Shown here: positions 8,986 to 17,000 of the stretch, piece by piece
Numbering within the stretch: position 1 is the first letter of the stretch
Layout of the letters: every line of letters begins with the position of its first letter
Source: Streptococcus oralis
Lineage (GTDB): Bacteria > Bacillota > Bacilli > Lactobacillales > Streptococcaceae
NCBI RefSeq assembly: GCF_001983955.1
Contig: NZ_CP019562.1
Location: 1,426,001-1,490,000, forward strand
DNA length: 64,000 nt
Direction: 5' to 3'
Made by a program: the position numbers and the translations under genes
Notes under the pieces: model-generated
What the model was told of the DNA's origin: nothing
Seen by the model: only the letters and a program-made list of their open reading frames with translations
The model's database searches: none

Positions 8986-10032
8986 TCAGGCCCTCACCTC
9001 CCTTCGCCTACCTCCAACAATGTAGATAAAGAAGGGAGCACCTACCAAGGCTGTGAAAATACCAATCGGCAACTCAGCGTTTGGAATGATGATACGGGAG
9101 AGTACATCTGCCCAGATGACAAAGAGGGCACCCAGCAAGGTCGCAACAGGAAAAAGTCTCCTGTAATTCGTTCCTACTAACCCTCGAGCTAAGTGAGGAG
9201 TAATCAGACCAACAAATCCAATAATCCCACAAGTTGCCACCAAGACAGCTGTCAGCACAGCCACCACGGTCACGTAAAGATACCAATAGAAGCGTAAGGG
9301 AATTCCCAAAGTTAAAGCAGCCTCATCTCCCATCATCATCGCATTAAAAACACGATACTGAGTAGAGAAAAATAGAAAGGCCATTCCTACTACTATAGTT
9401 GGCAGGACTAAGTCAGACCAGGTAGTCCCGGCAAGCGAGCCCATGGTCCAAAACTTAATGGTCATCACACTGTCCGCATTAGCGCCAACTGAGATAATAA
9501 AGTTGGAAAATGCCAGAAAGAGAGCATTGACAACCGTTCCTGATAAGATCAGACTGGAAGTCGTCATCCTGCCCTGCATAGAGGCAATGATAAGGACAGC
9601 AATTGTTGCCAAAATAGCTCCTAAAAAAGCTCCAAGGCTAATCACCAATTTTAAACCAAGAATGATGCTTAAGGTTGCTCCTAGAGTTGCACCCGCAGAG
9701 ATTCCTAAGACATAAGGCTCTGCGATGGGATTGTTCACTGTAGACTGCATCACGCTACCACACATAGAAAGACCAGCCCCTACTATCAGACCCAGCAACA
9801 CTCGGGGGAATCTCATGTTCCATACAATGGCAAGAGTGGACTTGGAAACCTCTCCTATCTCAAGAGGAAAACCCAACCTGCTCAAAATAATCCGATAGGT
9901 ATCGCCTAAATTAATCGCAACGGATCCCATAGAAACTGCTAGAAAGAGGGAAATCCCTAAAACAGCTAGCAAAATACCTAAAAGTAACAAAAATTGCAGG
10001 TCCCGTCGGCTTCCAGAAAATTTGGAAAGCAT
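8986..10032 (-). CDS. iron-siderophore ABC transporter, FecCD permease
   Basis: A 348-aa, multi-spanning (about 9-10 helices) permease. NPIAEPYVLGISAGA and the C-terminal GLITPHLARGLVG (the EAA-like loop that contacts the ATPase) are hallmarks of the FecCD/BtuC family. Only one permease gene is present, so the membrane part is probably a homodimer. First gene of permease-ATPase-binding protein-esterase, behind a good promoter at 10082-10110 and an AAAGGAGG ribosome site. Confidence 0.92.
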   Translation of the reverse strand: MLSKFSGSRRDLQFLLLLGILLAVLGISLFLAVSMGSVAINLGDTYRIILSRLGFPLEIGEVSKSTLAIVWNMRFPRVLLGLIVGAGLSMCGSVMQSTVNNPIAEPYVLGISAGATLGATLSIILGLKLVISLGAFLGAILATIAVLIIASMQGRMTTSSLILSGTVVNALFLAFSNFIISVGANADSVMTIKFWTMGSLAGTTWSDLVLPTIVVGMAFLFFSTQYRVFNAMMMGDEAALTLGIPLRFYWYLYVTVVAVLTAVLVATCGIIGFVGLITPHLARGLVGTNYRRLFPVATLLGALFVIWADVLSRIIIPNAELPIGIFTALVGAPFFIYIVGGRRREVRA

Positions 10033-10081
10033 GCAAACCTCCTTTGATAGAATCTTAAAAATTTAGAAAATTCTCATGAAA

Positions 10082-10110
10082 AGTATACCATATTTCTATT
10101 AGATGAACAA
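10082..10110 (-). promoter_or_regulatory. promoter of the iron-uptake operon
   Basis: On the minus strand TTGTTC (10105-10110) and TATACT (10082-10087) are 17 bp apart, about 50 bp upstream of the permease ATG. The leader just downstream is AT-rich. No convincing Fur or PerR box was recognised. Confidence 0.65.
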
Positions 10111-10128
10111 GGATGGAAATATATATAG

Positions 10129-10186
10129 AAAAAGCCCTCTGAAATCTGAGAGCTGATTTGAACTAGAGCCAGAATCCTAGTGAAAC
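10129..10186. repeat. terminator-bearing direct repeat, copy 1 (after cadD)
   Basis: This 58-bp segment matches 11731-11787 closely. On the minus strand it forms the cadD terminator: GCTCTCAGA-TT-TCAGAGGGC then TTTTT. Its right end (TAGTGAAAC then A-run and TCT) also matches 11928-11946 beyond the CRISPR array. The copies bracket cadD and the array, which points to duplication or recombination around this segment. Confidence 0.75.
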
Positions 10187-10194
10187 AAAAAAAT

Positions 10195-10806
10195 CTACAC
10201 GATCAGAAAAGTCTCTATCGTGCCATTTTCATACATGATGTATAGTCCAAGTAGAATGAATACTATGGGCACAATGATTCGCTCGTATTTTTCAATTGTC
10301 TCGAATATTAACGGAATAGAGGATAACATCCGACTAATCTCGCAAAAGATAATTATGCCGATTACAAACACAAGCAACGCCACGAGGGTCTGTGACCAAT
10401 CTAACGAAGCAAAATAAGGTATATAGATACCTAAATTATCTCCGCCAGACGCAATTGTCAGCAATGTAACTGTCCAAAACAGTTGATTTGCCTTGCTTTG
10501 TTCTAATCTTTCAATAATTTCTTCCTCTTCTTCCTCACCTTCTCCAACAATTGCAAAGCGAATCCCTAAATAGATAGGGATTAAACCAAGCAATCCAACC
10601 ATCCATTCTTCAGGCACGAAATTAACGACATAAGCAGCAACTAAACTCGCCCCTACAAGTAAGCCTGTTCCTAGATATTGCCCCGCATAAATATGCCATT
10701 TCTGTTTATTCTGTGATAGCTGTGCAAATAAAATAATTAAAATAATTAAATAATCGATACTGGTGGAAATATAAACACCAATAGCAGATATGATTGTCTG
10801 TCCCAT
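10195..10806 (-). CDS. cadD: CadD-family cadmium resistance transporter
   Basis: A 203-aa membrane protein with about six helices, starting MGQTIISAIGVYISTSIDYLII. The pattern of ASGGDNLGIYIPYFASL and an acidic cytoplasmic loop of consecutive Glu residues (about residues 89-97) fits the CadD family (PF03596), which gives cadmium and sometimes zinc resistance by efflux. ATG 10806 follows an AGGAGG site. No cadC/cadX regulator is adjacent; instead a Cys-rich small ORF and an operator-like repeat lie upstream. The specific metal is inferred from the family. Confidence 0.85.
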   Translation of the reverse strand: MGQTIISAIGVYISTSIDYLIILIILFAQLSQNKQKWHIYAGQYLGTGLLVGASLVAAYVVNFVPEEWMVGLLGLIPIYLGIRFAIVGEGEEEEEEIIERLEQSKANQLFWTVTLLTIASGGDNLGIYIPYFASLDWSQTLVALLVFVIGIIIFCEISRMLSSIPLIFETIEKYERIIVPIVFILLGLYIMYENGTIETFLIV

Positions 10807-10835
10807 AAAAACCTCCTGTATTAGTTAGTAATAAA

Positions 10836-10910
10836 TCAGCAGATTTTAGGAGAGCACAGACACATTAATTTTGCTATCGCTAGTGGGTAATGTCGAACGT
10901 AGGAAAGCAT
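10836..10910 (-). CDS. 24-aa Cys-rich leader ORF upstream of cadD
   Basis: ATG at 10910 follows a very strong ribosome site (GAGGAGGAG, 10915-10923) and encodes 24 residues ending LMCLCSPKIC before TGA, 29 nt upstream of the cadD ATG. Three of the last eight residues are Cys (C-x-C then C five residues on), a plausible soft-metal ligand set. The strength of the ribosome site and the position make a regulatory leader peptide more likely than chance. It is an inference; no homologue is known to me. Confidence 0.5.
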   Translation of the reverse strand: MLSYVRHYPLAIAKLMCLCSPKIC

Positions 10911-10974
10911 TTTACTCCTCCTCAAAACGTAGTTACAAAGTAATTTCTAACTGGAATTCGGTGACTACTTCCAT

Positions 10975-11010
10975 GTAAAGTATAACATACTATACTTTAC
11001 TTCGTAAAGT
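10975..11010. promoter_or_regulatory. operator-like inverted repeats at the cadD promoter
   Basis: GTAAAGTATA-ACATAC-TATACTTTAC (10975-11000) is a perfect 10-bp inverted repeat, and CTTTAC-TTC-GTAAAG overlaps it on the right, giving three GTAAAG/CTTTAC half-sites. On the minus strand the left arm includes TATACT (10979-10984 region), a likely -10 for the cadD transcript. A dimeric repressor binding here is inferred. Confidence 0.5.
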
Positions 11011-11026
11011 GTGGGCTCTCCGAGGG

Positions 11027-11067
11027 GGCTTGCAGACAGCTACTCGACTTTTCAAGCCGAGTAGCTG
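11027..11067. promoter_or_regulatory. strong hairpin with an alternative pairing, between cadD leader and CRISPR array
   Basis: CAGCTACTCG (11037-11046) pairs perfectly with CGAGTAGCTG (11058-11067). GGCTTG (11027-11032) can instead pair with CAAGCC (11053-11058), which sits in the loop and base of the first stem. On the minus strand it could fold in the cadD leader RNA; on plus it lies in the presumed CRISPR leader. There is no T-run typical of a simple terminator. Confidence 0.5.
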
Positions 11068-11103
11068 CGCACCTTTATGGTGTAATTAGCTGATACCATT
11101 TGA

Positions 11104-11723
11104 GTTTTTGTAGTCTCCAAAATTGTGACCGATAAAACAAAAGATCTATAATTTGTCTATATTTTCCTGTTTTTGTAGTCTCCAAAATTGTGACCGATAA
11201 AACGCAGTTCGGCGTTCAAACAAATTAAACTGTGTTTTTGTAGTCTCCAAAATTGTGACCGATAAAACTCTAAACAGTTTGTGGCAGATAACCGAAGAGT
11301 TTTTGTAGTCTCCAAAATTGTGACCGATAAAACCCTTCGCCCTATCACCATCGAGTTTGAAGCGTTTTTGTAGTCTCCAAAATTGTGACCGATAAAACAA
11401 TGTTGGAGCTGCAACAGCCAAGATCATTGTTTTTGTAGTCTCCAAAATTGTGACCGATAAAACAAAAGAATGAATTTGACAACGTTGAAGTTGGTTTTTG
11501 TAGTCTCCAAAATTGTGACCGATAAAACCAATCTCAGCTCCTGTTACTTTTTCTTTAGGTTTTTGTAGTCTCCAAAATTGTGACCGATAAAACTACGGAA
11601 ACCATGTATACACTAGCGACTATGTTTTTATAGTCTCCAAAATTGTGACCGATAAAACTCAATGCGCTTCGAGGTACTGAGAATGATTGTTTTTATAGTC
11701 TCCAAAATTGTGACCGATAAAAC
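11104..11723 (+). CRISPR. CRISPR array, 10 repeats and 9 spacers, no cas genes in the window
   Basis: Ten 35-nt repeats begin GTTTTTGTAGTCTCC and end GACCGATAAAAC, at 11104, 11169, 11234, 11299, 11364, 11429, 11494, 11559, 11624 and 11689. The period is exactly 65 bp, so all nine spacers are 30 nt, and all differ. The last two repeats carry the same G-to-A change at repeat position 7, which marks the right side as the old (trailer) end and the left as the leader end. The repeat start resembles the S. thermophilus type II-A CRISPR1 repeat, which suggests plus-strand crRNA orientation. No cas gene or tracrRNA anti-repeat was seen nearby. Confidence 0.95.
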
Positions 11724-11730
11724 CTCAATA

Positions 11731-11787
11731 AAAAAGCCCTCTGAATATCAGAGAGCTGATTTGAGCTTGGGCTAAAATCCTAGTGAA
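11731..11787. repeat. terminator-bearing direct repeat, copy 2 (after the CRISPR array)
   Basis: Near-copy of 10129-10186. On the minus strand it forms GCTCTCTGA-TAT-TCAGAGGGC followed by T6, a good Rho-independent terminator. Here it would stop minus-strand transcripts before they enter the CRISPR array antisense. Confidence 0.75.
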
Positions 11788-11927
11788 AAAGATAAAACTC
11801 CTTGTGTTCATCGAACACTGTGTCCTTTCCCTATTTTCATACTGATTTTTAACGCCCTTAGCATCATGATTCTTGCTGGATAAAACGTTTATAGACTAAG
11901 CGGCAAGCCGAAGATTGTACAAAAATG
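11788..11927. other. intergenic stretch with no recognised gene
   Basis: No credible ORF on either strand. It contains scattered GATAAAAC/GGATAAAAC strings like the CRISPR repeat end, but no further repeat-length match, and a CGGC-AA-GCCG mini-hairpin. Possibly the decayed remainder of a gene that once preceded the second terminator copy. Confidence 0.4.
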
Positions 11928-11942
11928 TTAGTGAAACAAAAA

Positions 11943-11966
11943 ATCTCCCCGAAGGGAGATGATCTG
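11943..11966 (-). terminator. rpsO terminator
   Basis: On the minus strand ATCTCCC-TTCG-GGGAGAT is followed by T6. It lies about 100 bp past the rpsO stop. Confidence 0.8.
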
Positions 11967-11971
11967 GTTTA

Positions 11972-12050
11972 TTTTACCTTACAGTGCTAGGAACCGTAAC
12001 CGAAGATTATACTTGAGTATATCGAGGTAAGGTGACAACGCAATGTAAGT
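11972..12050. repeat. BOX-like repeat element (low confidence)
   Basis: The stretch TACTTGAGTA, GGTAAGGTGAC and TGTAAGTGG in this order on plus recalls the pneumococcal boxA core (ACTTGAGTACGG.AAGGCGAC..TGACGTGG). ACCTTAC and GTAAGGT form an inverted repeat around it. The match is imperfect; it may be a decayed BOX or simply the rpsO 3' untranslated region. Confidence 0.35.
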
Positions 12051-12065
12051 GGAAAATAAAGCAGA

Positions 12066-12335
12066 TTAGCGACGAAGTCCTAGAGAGTTGATCAACTCAC
12101 GGTAACGGTTAACGTCGTTTTTACGCAAGTATGCAAGCAAGTTACGACGGCGACCGATTTTCTTCATCAATCCACGGTAAGTAGCGTGGTCTTTTTTGTG
12201 TTGTTTGATGTGTTCGTTAAGGTGGTTGATTTCCCAAGTAAGGACAGCAACTTGAACCTCTACTGAACCTGTATCACCTTCGTGACGTGCATATTGTGCG
12301 ATGATTTCATTTTTTTTCTCTTTTGAGATTGCCAT
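12066..12335 (-). CDS. rpsO: 30S ribosomal protein S15
   Basis: An 89-aa protein, the standard length for bacterial S15, starting [20 protein letters not shown] and ending [31 protein letters not shown] is the 16S rRNA-binding region. It binds the central domain of 16S rRNA early in 30S assembly. Single gene with a good AAGGAGA ribosome site; a leader of about 100 nt upstream could hold autoregulatory structure, but I could not identify one. Confidence 0.98.
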   Translation of the reverse strand: MAISKEKKNEIIAQYARHEGDTGSVEVQVAVLTWEINHLNEHIKQHKKDHATYRGLMKKIGRRRNLLAYLRKNDVNRYRELINSLGLRR

Positions 12336-12590
12336 GATGTTTCTCCTTTTTATTTGGCTTCATCCGAGTGACAGGTTGGCATGCCTGTAACCAAGAAGAA
12401 GTTATTTGTCTTTACGACAGTTCTTATTCTACCAAGAAGCAGAGACTTTGTCAACTGATTTACTGTTCAAGACCGTGAATTACTCTACTGATTTCAGGGC
12501 TTCGAGCATATCTACCTTTCTTACAATCAAGTCACTCCTTACTATCATTATAACGCTTTTTCAACTAGTTGAAAACTAGGAGCAAACACA

Positions 12591-12618
12591 AGAAAGCCTA
12601 GGAATTCCTAGGCTTTCT
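12591..12618. terminator. gpmA terminator (bidirectional)
   Basis: AGAAAGCCTAGGAATTCCTAGGCTTTCT is a perfect palindrome just past the gpmA stop. Confidence 0.8.
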
Positions 12619-12627
12619 GTTTATAGA

Positions 12628-13320
12628 TTATTTTCCAAGGTAGTATTCAGAAACTACATTCAATTTTTCGTCGAATTCGAATACCAATGGTGGGAAGTTA
12701 GGGATTTCCACGTCCATGATTTCGTCGTCTGACAAGCGTTTGATGTGTTTTACAAGGGCACGGATTGAGTTACCGTGAGCTCCTACGAATACGTTTTTAC
12801 CATCTTTAAGTGCTGGAGCGATTTTGTCTTCCCAGAATGGAAGGGCACGTTCCAAAGTCACTTTCAAGTTTTCAGCATCTGGGATAACTGAGTCGTCAAG
12901 TGAAGCGTAACGACGGTCAGTGTGAGCTGAATGCTCATCATCACGGTCCATGTTTGGAGGCAATACATCGTATGAACGACGCCAGATGTGAACTTGCTCA
13001 TCACCAAATTGTTCAGCAGCTTCAGCCTTGTTTTTACCAGTCAAACCACCGTAGTGACGTTCGTTCAAGCGCCATGATTTTTCAACTGGAACCCACAATT
13101 GGTCAGAAGCTTCAAGAGCCAAGTTTGTTGTTTTGATCGCACGTTTCAATACTGAAGTGTAAGCTTGGTCAAATTCGATACCAGCTTCTTTGATCAATTT
13201 ACCAGCGTCAATCGCTTGTTGTGTACCTTTTTCAGACAAATCAACATCAGCCCAACCAGTGAAAAGGTTAGCTTTGTTCCATTCAGACTCACCGTGGCGA
13301 GCAAAAACCAATTTTACCAT
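12628..13320 (-). CDS. gpmA: 2,3-bisphosphoglycerate-dependent phosphoglycerate mutase
   Basis: A 230-aa enzyme, the usual length. [19 protein letters not shown] holds the phospho-accepting His in [17 protein letters not shown] and [14 protein letters not shown] supply the remaining active-site residues (second catalytic His in GAHGNS). It interconverts 3- and 2-phosphoglycerate in glycolysis. Monocistronic, with an AAAAGGAGAA ribosome site and its own terminator. Confidence 0.97.
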   Translation of the reverse strand: MVKLVFARHGESEWNKANLFTGWADVDLSEKGTQQAIDAGKLIKEAGIEFDQAYTSVLKRAIKTTNLALEASDQLWVPVEKSWRLNERHYGGLTGKNKAEAAEQFGDEQVHIWRRSYDVLPPNMDRDDEHSAHTDRRYASLDDSVIPDAENLKVTLERALPFWEDKIAPALKDGKNVFVGAHGNSIRALVKHIKRLSDDEIMDVEIPNFPPLVFEFDEKLNVVSEYYLGK

Positions 13321-13416
13321 TAGATGGATTCTCCTTTTATTTTTCGAGGTTGTCCTCGTTTATCTATTCTATTTTACACAATTTTTCACAAAAAAGCTAG
13401 TTAAAATCAACTACAA

Positions 13417-13445
13417 AGAGAAGAGTCTCAACATGACTCTTCTCT
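13417..13445. other. perfect hairpin between gpmA and the small membrane protein gene
   Basis: AGAGAAGAGTC-TCAACAT-GACTCTTCTCT, an 11-bp perfect stem. It lies between the gpmA promoter region and the terminator at 13482-13507. The T-run is weak on either strand, so its role is unclear. Confidence 0.5.
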
Positions 13446-13481
13446 CAGCAATCTACTTTTAAAAATTGTTTTTGAAACACA

Positions 13482-13507
13482 AAAACAACCCTTCCTAGGG
13501 TTGTTTT
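13482..13507. terminator. terminator after the small membrane protein gene
   Basis: AAAACAACCC-TTCCTA-GGGTTGTTTT, a perfect stem with A/T tails on both strands. Confidence 0.8.
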
Positions 13508-13517
13508 CACTAGACTA

Positions 13518-13898
13518 TCAGACAAGTCCATAGACTTCTTTCAAAAATTTAGAAAAAGAAACAGCTCCTTTAATGATTAGCAATCCACCTATCCACTCGG
13601 TCGCTGAAAGAAAGCCCAGCACGCCACCAATGATAAATAAAATAGATGGCAGCATTCGAAGTTGTTGATCCTCTTCGAAATAGATTAGCATAAAGGTTCC
13701 TAATGCAATCATCAAAATCTTAAAAAATGTCAGGAGCAGGGAAAAGGCAACCGTGACAACCAGCATTTTTGAAGGCTCTTTATAGATGATGGCCCCAGTA
13801 TAGGATAGCAAAAATCGTAGAACAGGTCCCAAAAGCAAGGTTATACCTGCCAGCATGCCCAGTCTCCAATTGAGTCGAACCAATCTATCTCTCTCCAT
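13518..13898 (-). CDS. small four-helix membrane protein, paralogue of 19791-20171
   Basis: A 126-aa protein with about four membrane helices. The C-terminal half (PSILFIIGGVLGF, then WIGGLLIIKG) aligns with PSVLFIVGGSVGL and WVGGILTIIGG of the protein at 19791-20171, and the EEDQQLRMLPS loop aligns with KDDERVTPAPS. It looks like a DUF4064-type membrane protein; function unknown. It lies directly downstream of the iga protease gene, as its paralogue lies downstream of the next protease gene. Confidence 0.7.
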   Translation of the reverse strand: MERDRLVRLNWRLGMLAGITLLLGPVLRFLLSYTGAIIYKEPSKMLVVTVAFSLLLTFFKILMIALGTFMLIYFEEDQQLRMLPSILFIIGGVLGFLSATEWIGGLLIIKGAVSFSKFLKEVYGLV

Positions 13899-14006
13899 AA
13901 AAACCTCCTTCTATCGTAGCTATCATTCTACCATATTTGCTCCAGAAACAAAAGACCTTCTCCGTCACAAACAAATCGCCTACCAGCTTTCAGACATCCG
14001 AACATA

Positions 14007-14036
14007 AAAAGAGAAGATCTGTCGATCCTCCCTTTT
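14007..14036 (-). terminator. iga terminator
   Basis: On the minus strand GGAGGATC-GACA-GATCTTCTC followed by T5, just after the iga stop. Confidence 0.7.
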
Positions 14037-14049
14037 CATTTTCCAACCC

Positions 14050-17000
14050 TTATTTCTTAAAAATAGAGGTTCTGAAGTCGTTTGTTTGGTCAAGATAAGC
14101 TTTAAAGATTGCTCTCTTCAACTTATGAACTGCACTGTCAATCTCTGGCTTATAGTCACTCCAACGAGGAGCCACTGCATCCTGTAGCACAGCTTGGTCC
14201 ATAAGGGCCTGCAATTCACTCACACGATTGATGGTCTTGGTCGCATAGCTTGGCCATGGTTTTGTCGGATCTTTAAAGGTCACTTGTTTCAAGTTTTCAA
14301 ACTGATCCACACGTTCTTTATACATGGCTTTCTTAAAGGCAGCCCAAGATGCATACTTGCCTTCAAATACCTTGTCCAATACAAGATCATCTGTCACCAA
14401 TCCGCGTTCTTTACCATAGAGATTGATGGTTTTACCTTTTTGTTTGGCAGCTTCTTCATATTGGTTGGAGATATAAGGTACCATTCCATCCTTAAAGCCT
14501 TTGGCAGCCAAAAGTTCGTAAGCAATCCTACGCCCCATAAGGTCCCCTGGCGTGCCTTTCTCACTGCTGAGAGCTGAAAAGATTGGGGCAAAGAGTTTAA
14601 TGGTATAGTAGCCATTTCGTTCATAGTCGCCAGTCTGGTACTCACGAGATGATAAGATGTTGTGGTCAATCAAACTTTCAAAACTATTCAAGTTTTGGGC
14701 CTCTGCTTCTGTCAATTCTTTGACTACGTTAGTGGCGTAAACCTCATTTCCATCTGCTGGATCTTTCACATACTTGTTCTCAATTTTTCTGAGAGCCGCC
14801 ATTTTCTGGTAAACATTCAGTTTGTTGACGATTGATTGTCCTTCGAGATATTCTAGCATGTAGATAATGTCAAACATGTTGTGGACATAGTTCTGAAGAT
14901 CTGCTGCGTTTTGGAATCTCTCTGTCGGATCTAAGACTTGCAGACGGGAGCCTTCTGTACTATCTGATTTTGAGTGTTTCAAGATAGAATTGATGGTAAT
15001 GGTTGCGTCACTTGGTTGGTCAGGCGCTTGCAATAAACCTTTTGCAAAGAACTCTGGTCCCAAGCCGCTTCTTCGACCATAGCCGCCAAGGTAAATATCC
15101 TGATCCGAATCATGGGTCATCTCATGGGTATATGTAATGGCTCCATCCTTGTCCAGCATACGGTAAGACATATAGTAGACGCCATCCCCTGTAGCGTAGG
15201 CTCCATGCTGGTTGTGAACTACCTTATTGCCAACTGGTCCAAAGAAATTCTTCATGGCTGGATTGGAACTATCAAACTTAGCCTCCAATGTAGCTTTTCC
15301 TGAGGTTGTGTCATCACCAAACTTATAAGCATCATAAATCAAGATGGTACGATAGAGTTTTTCACGTGATTGTTCATCTAAAATACGATACCAATAATCG
15401 TAGTGATCTCGCTGGCGTTTGGCTGTTTCACGCGCATTTTCTTCAACAAAATCATTGAGATTCTTGCCCGCTTTATGCTCACTATTGCGGTAGCGATCAT
15501 AGGCTCCAAATCCTAGGCTAGACATGGTCGAGATGACAAAGACTGATTTTTCTGGCAAGGTTAGGAGAGGCAAGACCATATTGCGGTATTTCCATGTGGC
15601 ACTTGTGATGCGATCATAAACACCGATAGAATACTTGGTGCCAACTAGTCCTTGTTTCGCTTTTACCTCTTTGATAGTGGATTTTTCTTCGACGATGTAG
15701 GCCTTAGTCTCTGATTTAAACCAGTCATTGTTGCTTTTCTCTGGTAGAAAGACTTTTCGGTAATGTTCTAAAGTGCTAAACAAATCTGTCGTTCCATGTT
15801 GACTGGCAAGACTGATACCATAAGTATCGACATTATTCTTAGCTAGAAGGTTGTTAAAGCCAGATTTACCTAACTCAATCAGAGTATCTAGTGGTGAAGC
15901 ATTCCCCTTACCAAAGAAGTCCAGATGGTACAGAACCAGGTCTTTGACGTTTACCTGACCATAACTGAAGTTATACCAACGTTCTAGATAGGTCAAGCCA
16001 AGTAGCAAGGCTTCTTTGTTGCGCTTGATTTTATCTACAAGATAGCCCTTGGTAACTGAGTTATCACCAGCCAGTCCAGCATCTGCTGACAAGAGTTTCT
16101 TCAAACTGTCTTCCAGATGTTCCTTTGTTTTGGCGAACTGATCTTCTAGGTAGAGCTCAGTCTGCTCGACTTTTGGAGAAATACCGAGTGTCTTTCTGAT
16201 TGTTTCTGAGCGGTAGTCAACCTTTTGTAAGTCATGTAAGACTTGTTTGATGATAGAGCTTTGGTCATACAGGAATTGGTTTGGTGTATAGAGAAGACCC
16301 GTATTTCCTAGACTATATTCCGCTAATTTGGCGAAATCAGCCTGGTACTGGAGATTGAGCTTCTCAGATGAATGGTCCTTGTAGTGAAGCAAGAGTTTGT
16401 TTGCAGTCTGTTTGTTAGAAATAATATCTGTGATGACTTGGTCATCCTTCATCATGACTGCTGACAAGAGTTCTTTTTGATATAAAAGACTGTTCTCATT
16501 GACCAGATTTCCGTATTTGACGATGGTTGCCTTGTTGTAGAAAGGTAGCAATTTTTCAATATTTTTATAAGCCAAGGCGCGCTTAGCTTGATAATGAGCC
16601 ACCTTAGAAAAATCACTGTCTTTTTTGCCACTTGTTGAGAGGGGCTCCACTGTTGGTAGAGTGAGAGGATTAATGGCTACTTTTTTGCTTTCGATTTGAG
16701 AAGCATCTAGCATTGTTCCTCTTTCTTCAAAGGATTCCTTGCTGACGACCTCATCCTTGACTAAGGTGACATTGTAGACTCTGTTGGCCTTACTGCTAAA
16801 TGTGTCCTTCACCTTCATTTCATTATAGTGGTAACCGGTAATGGCATTCCCGTTGGTTACATTGACATCACTGAGAACATTGGTCAATCTTCCAGCATGC
16901 TGTTCCTCATTAGTTTTTCGATCCCACAAATAGCCTGCTACTCCCGCGACTCTACCAAAGTGCTTGGCATTGTTAATATCGCCTTCAGCATAGCTATCTT

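Noticed and set aside
10840..11060. Manganese (yybP-ykoY) riboswitch upstream of cadD
   Set aside because: The conserved loop sequences of that riboswitch were not found; the region instead has a leader ORF, an operator-like repeat and a hairpin.
11146..11445. Open frame across the CRISPR array encoding repeated YRSQFWRLQK or FIGHNFGDYKN segments
   Set aside because: Artefact of the CRISPR repeat; the frame only reflects the 65-bp period and has no proper start context.
11788..11942. Possible tracrRNA or further degenerate CRISPR repeats
   Set aside because: Only short GATAAAAC-like strings occur; no stretch pairs with the 5' half of the repeat.
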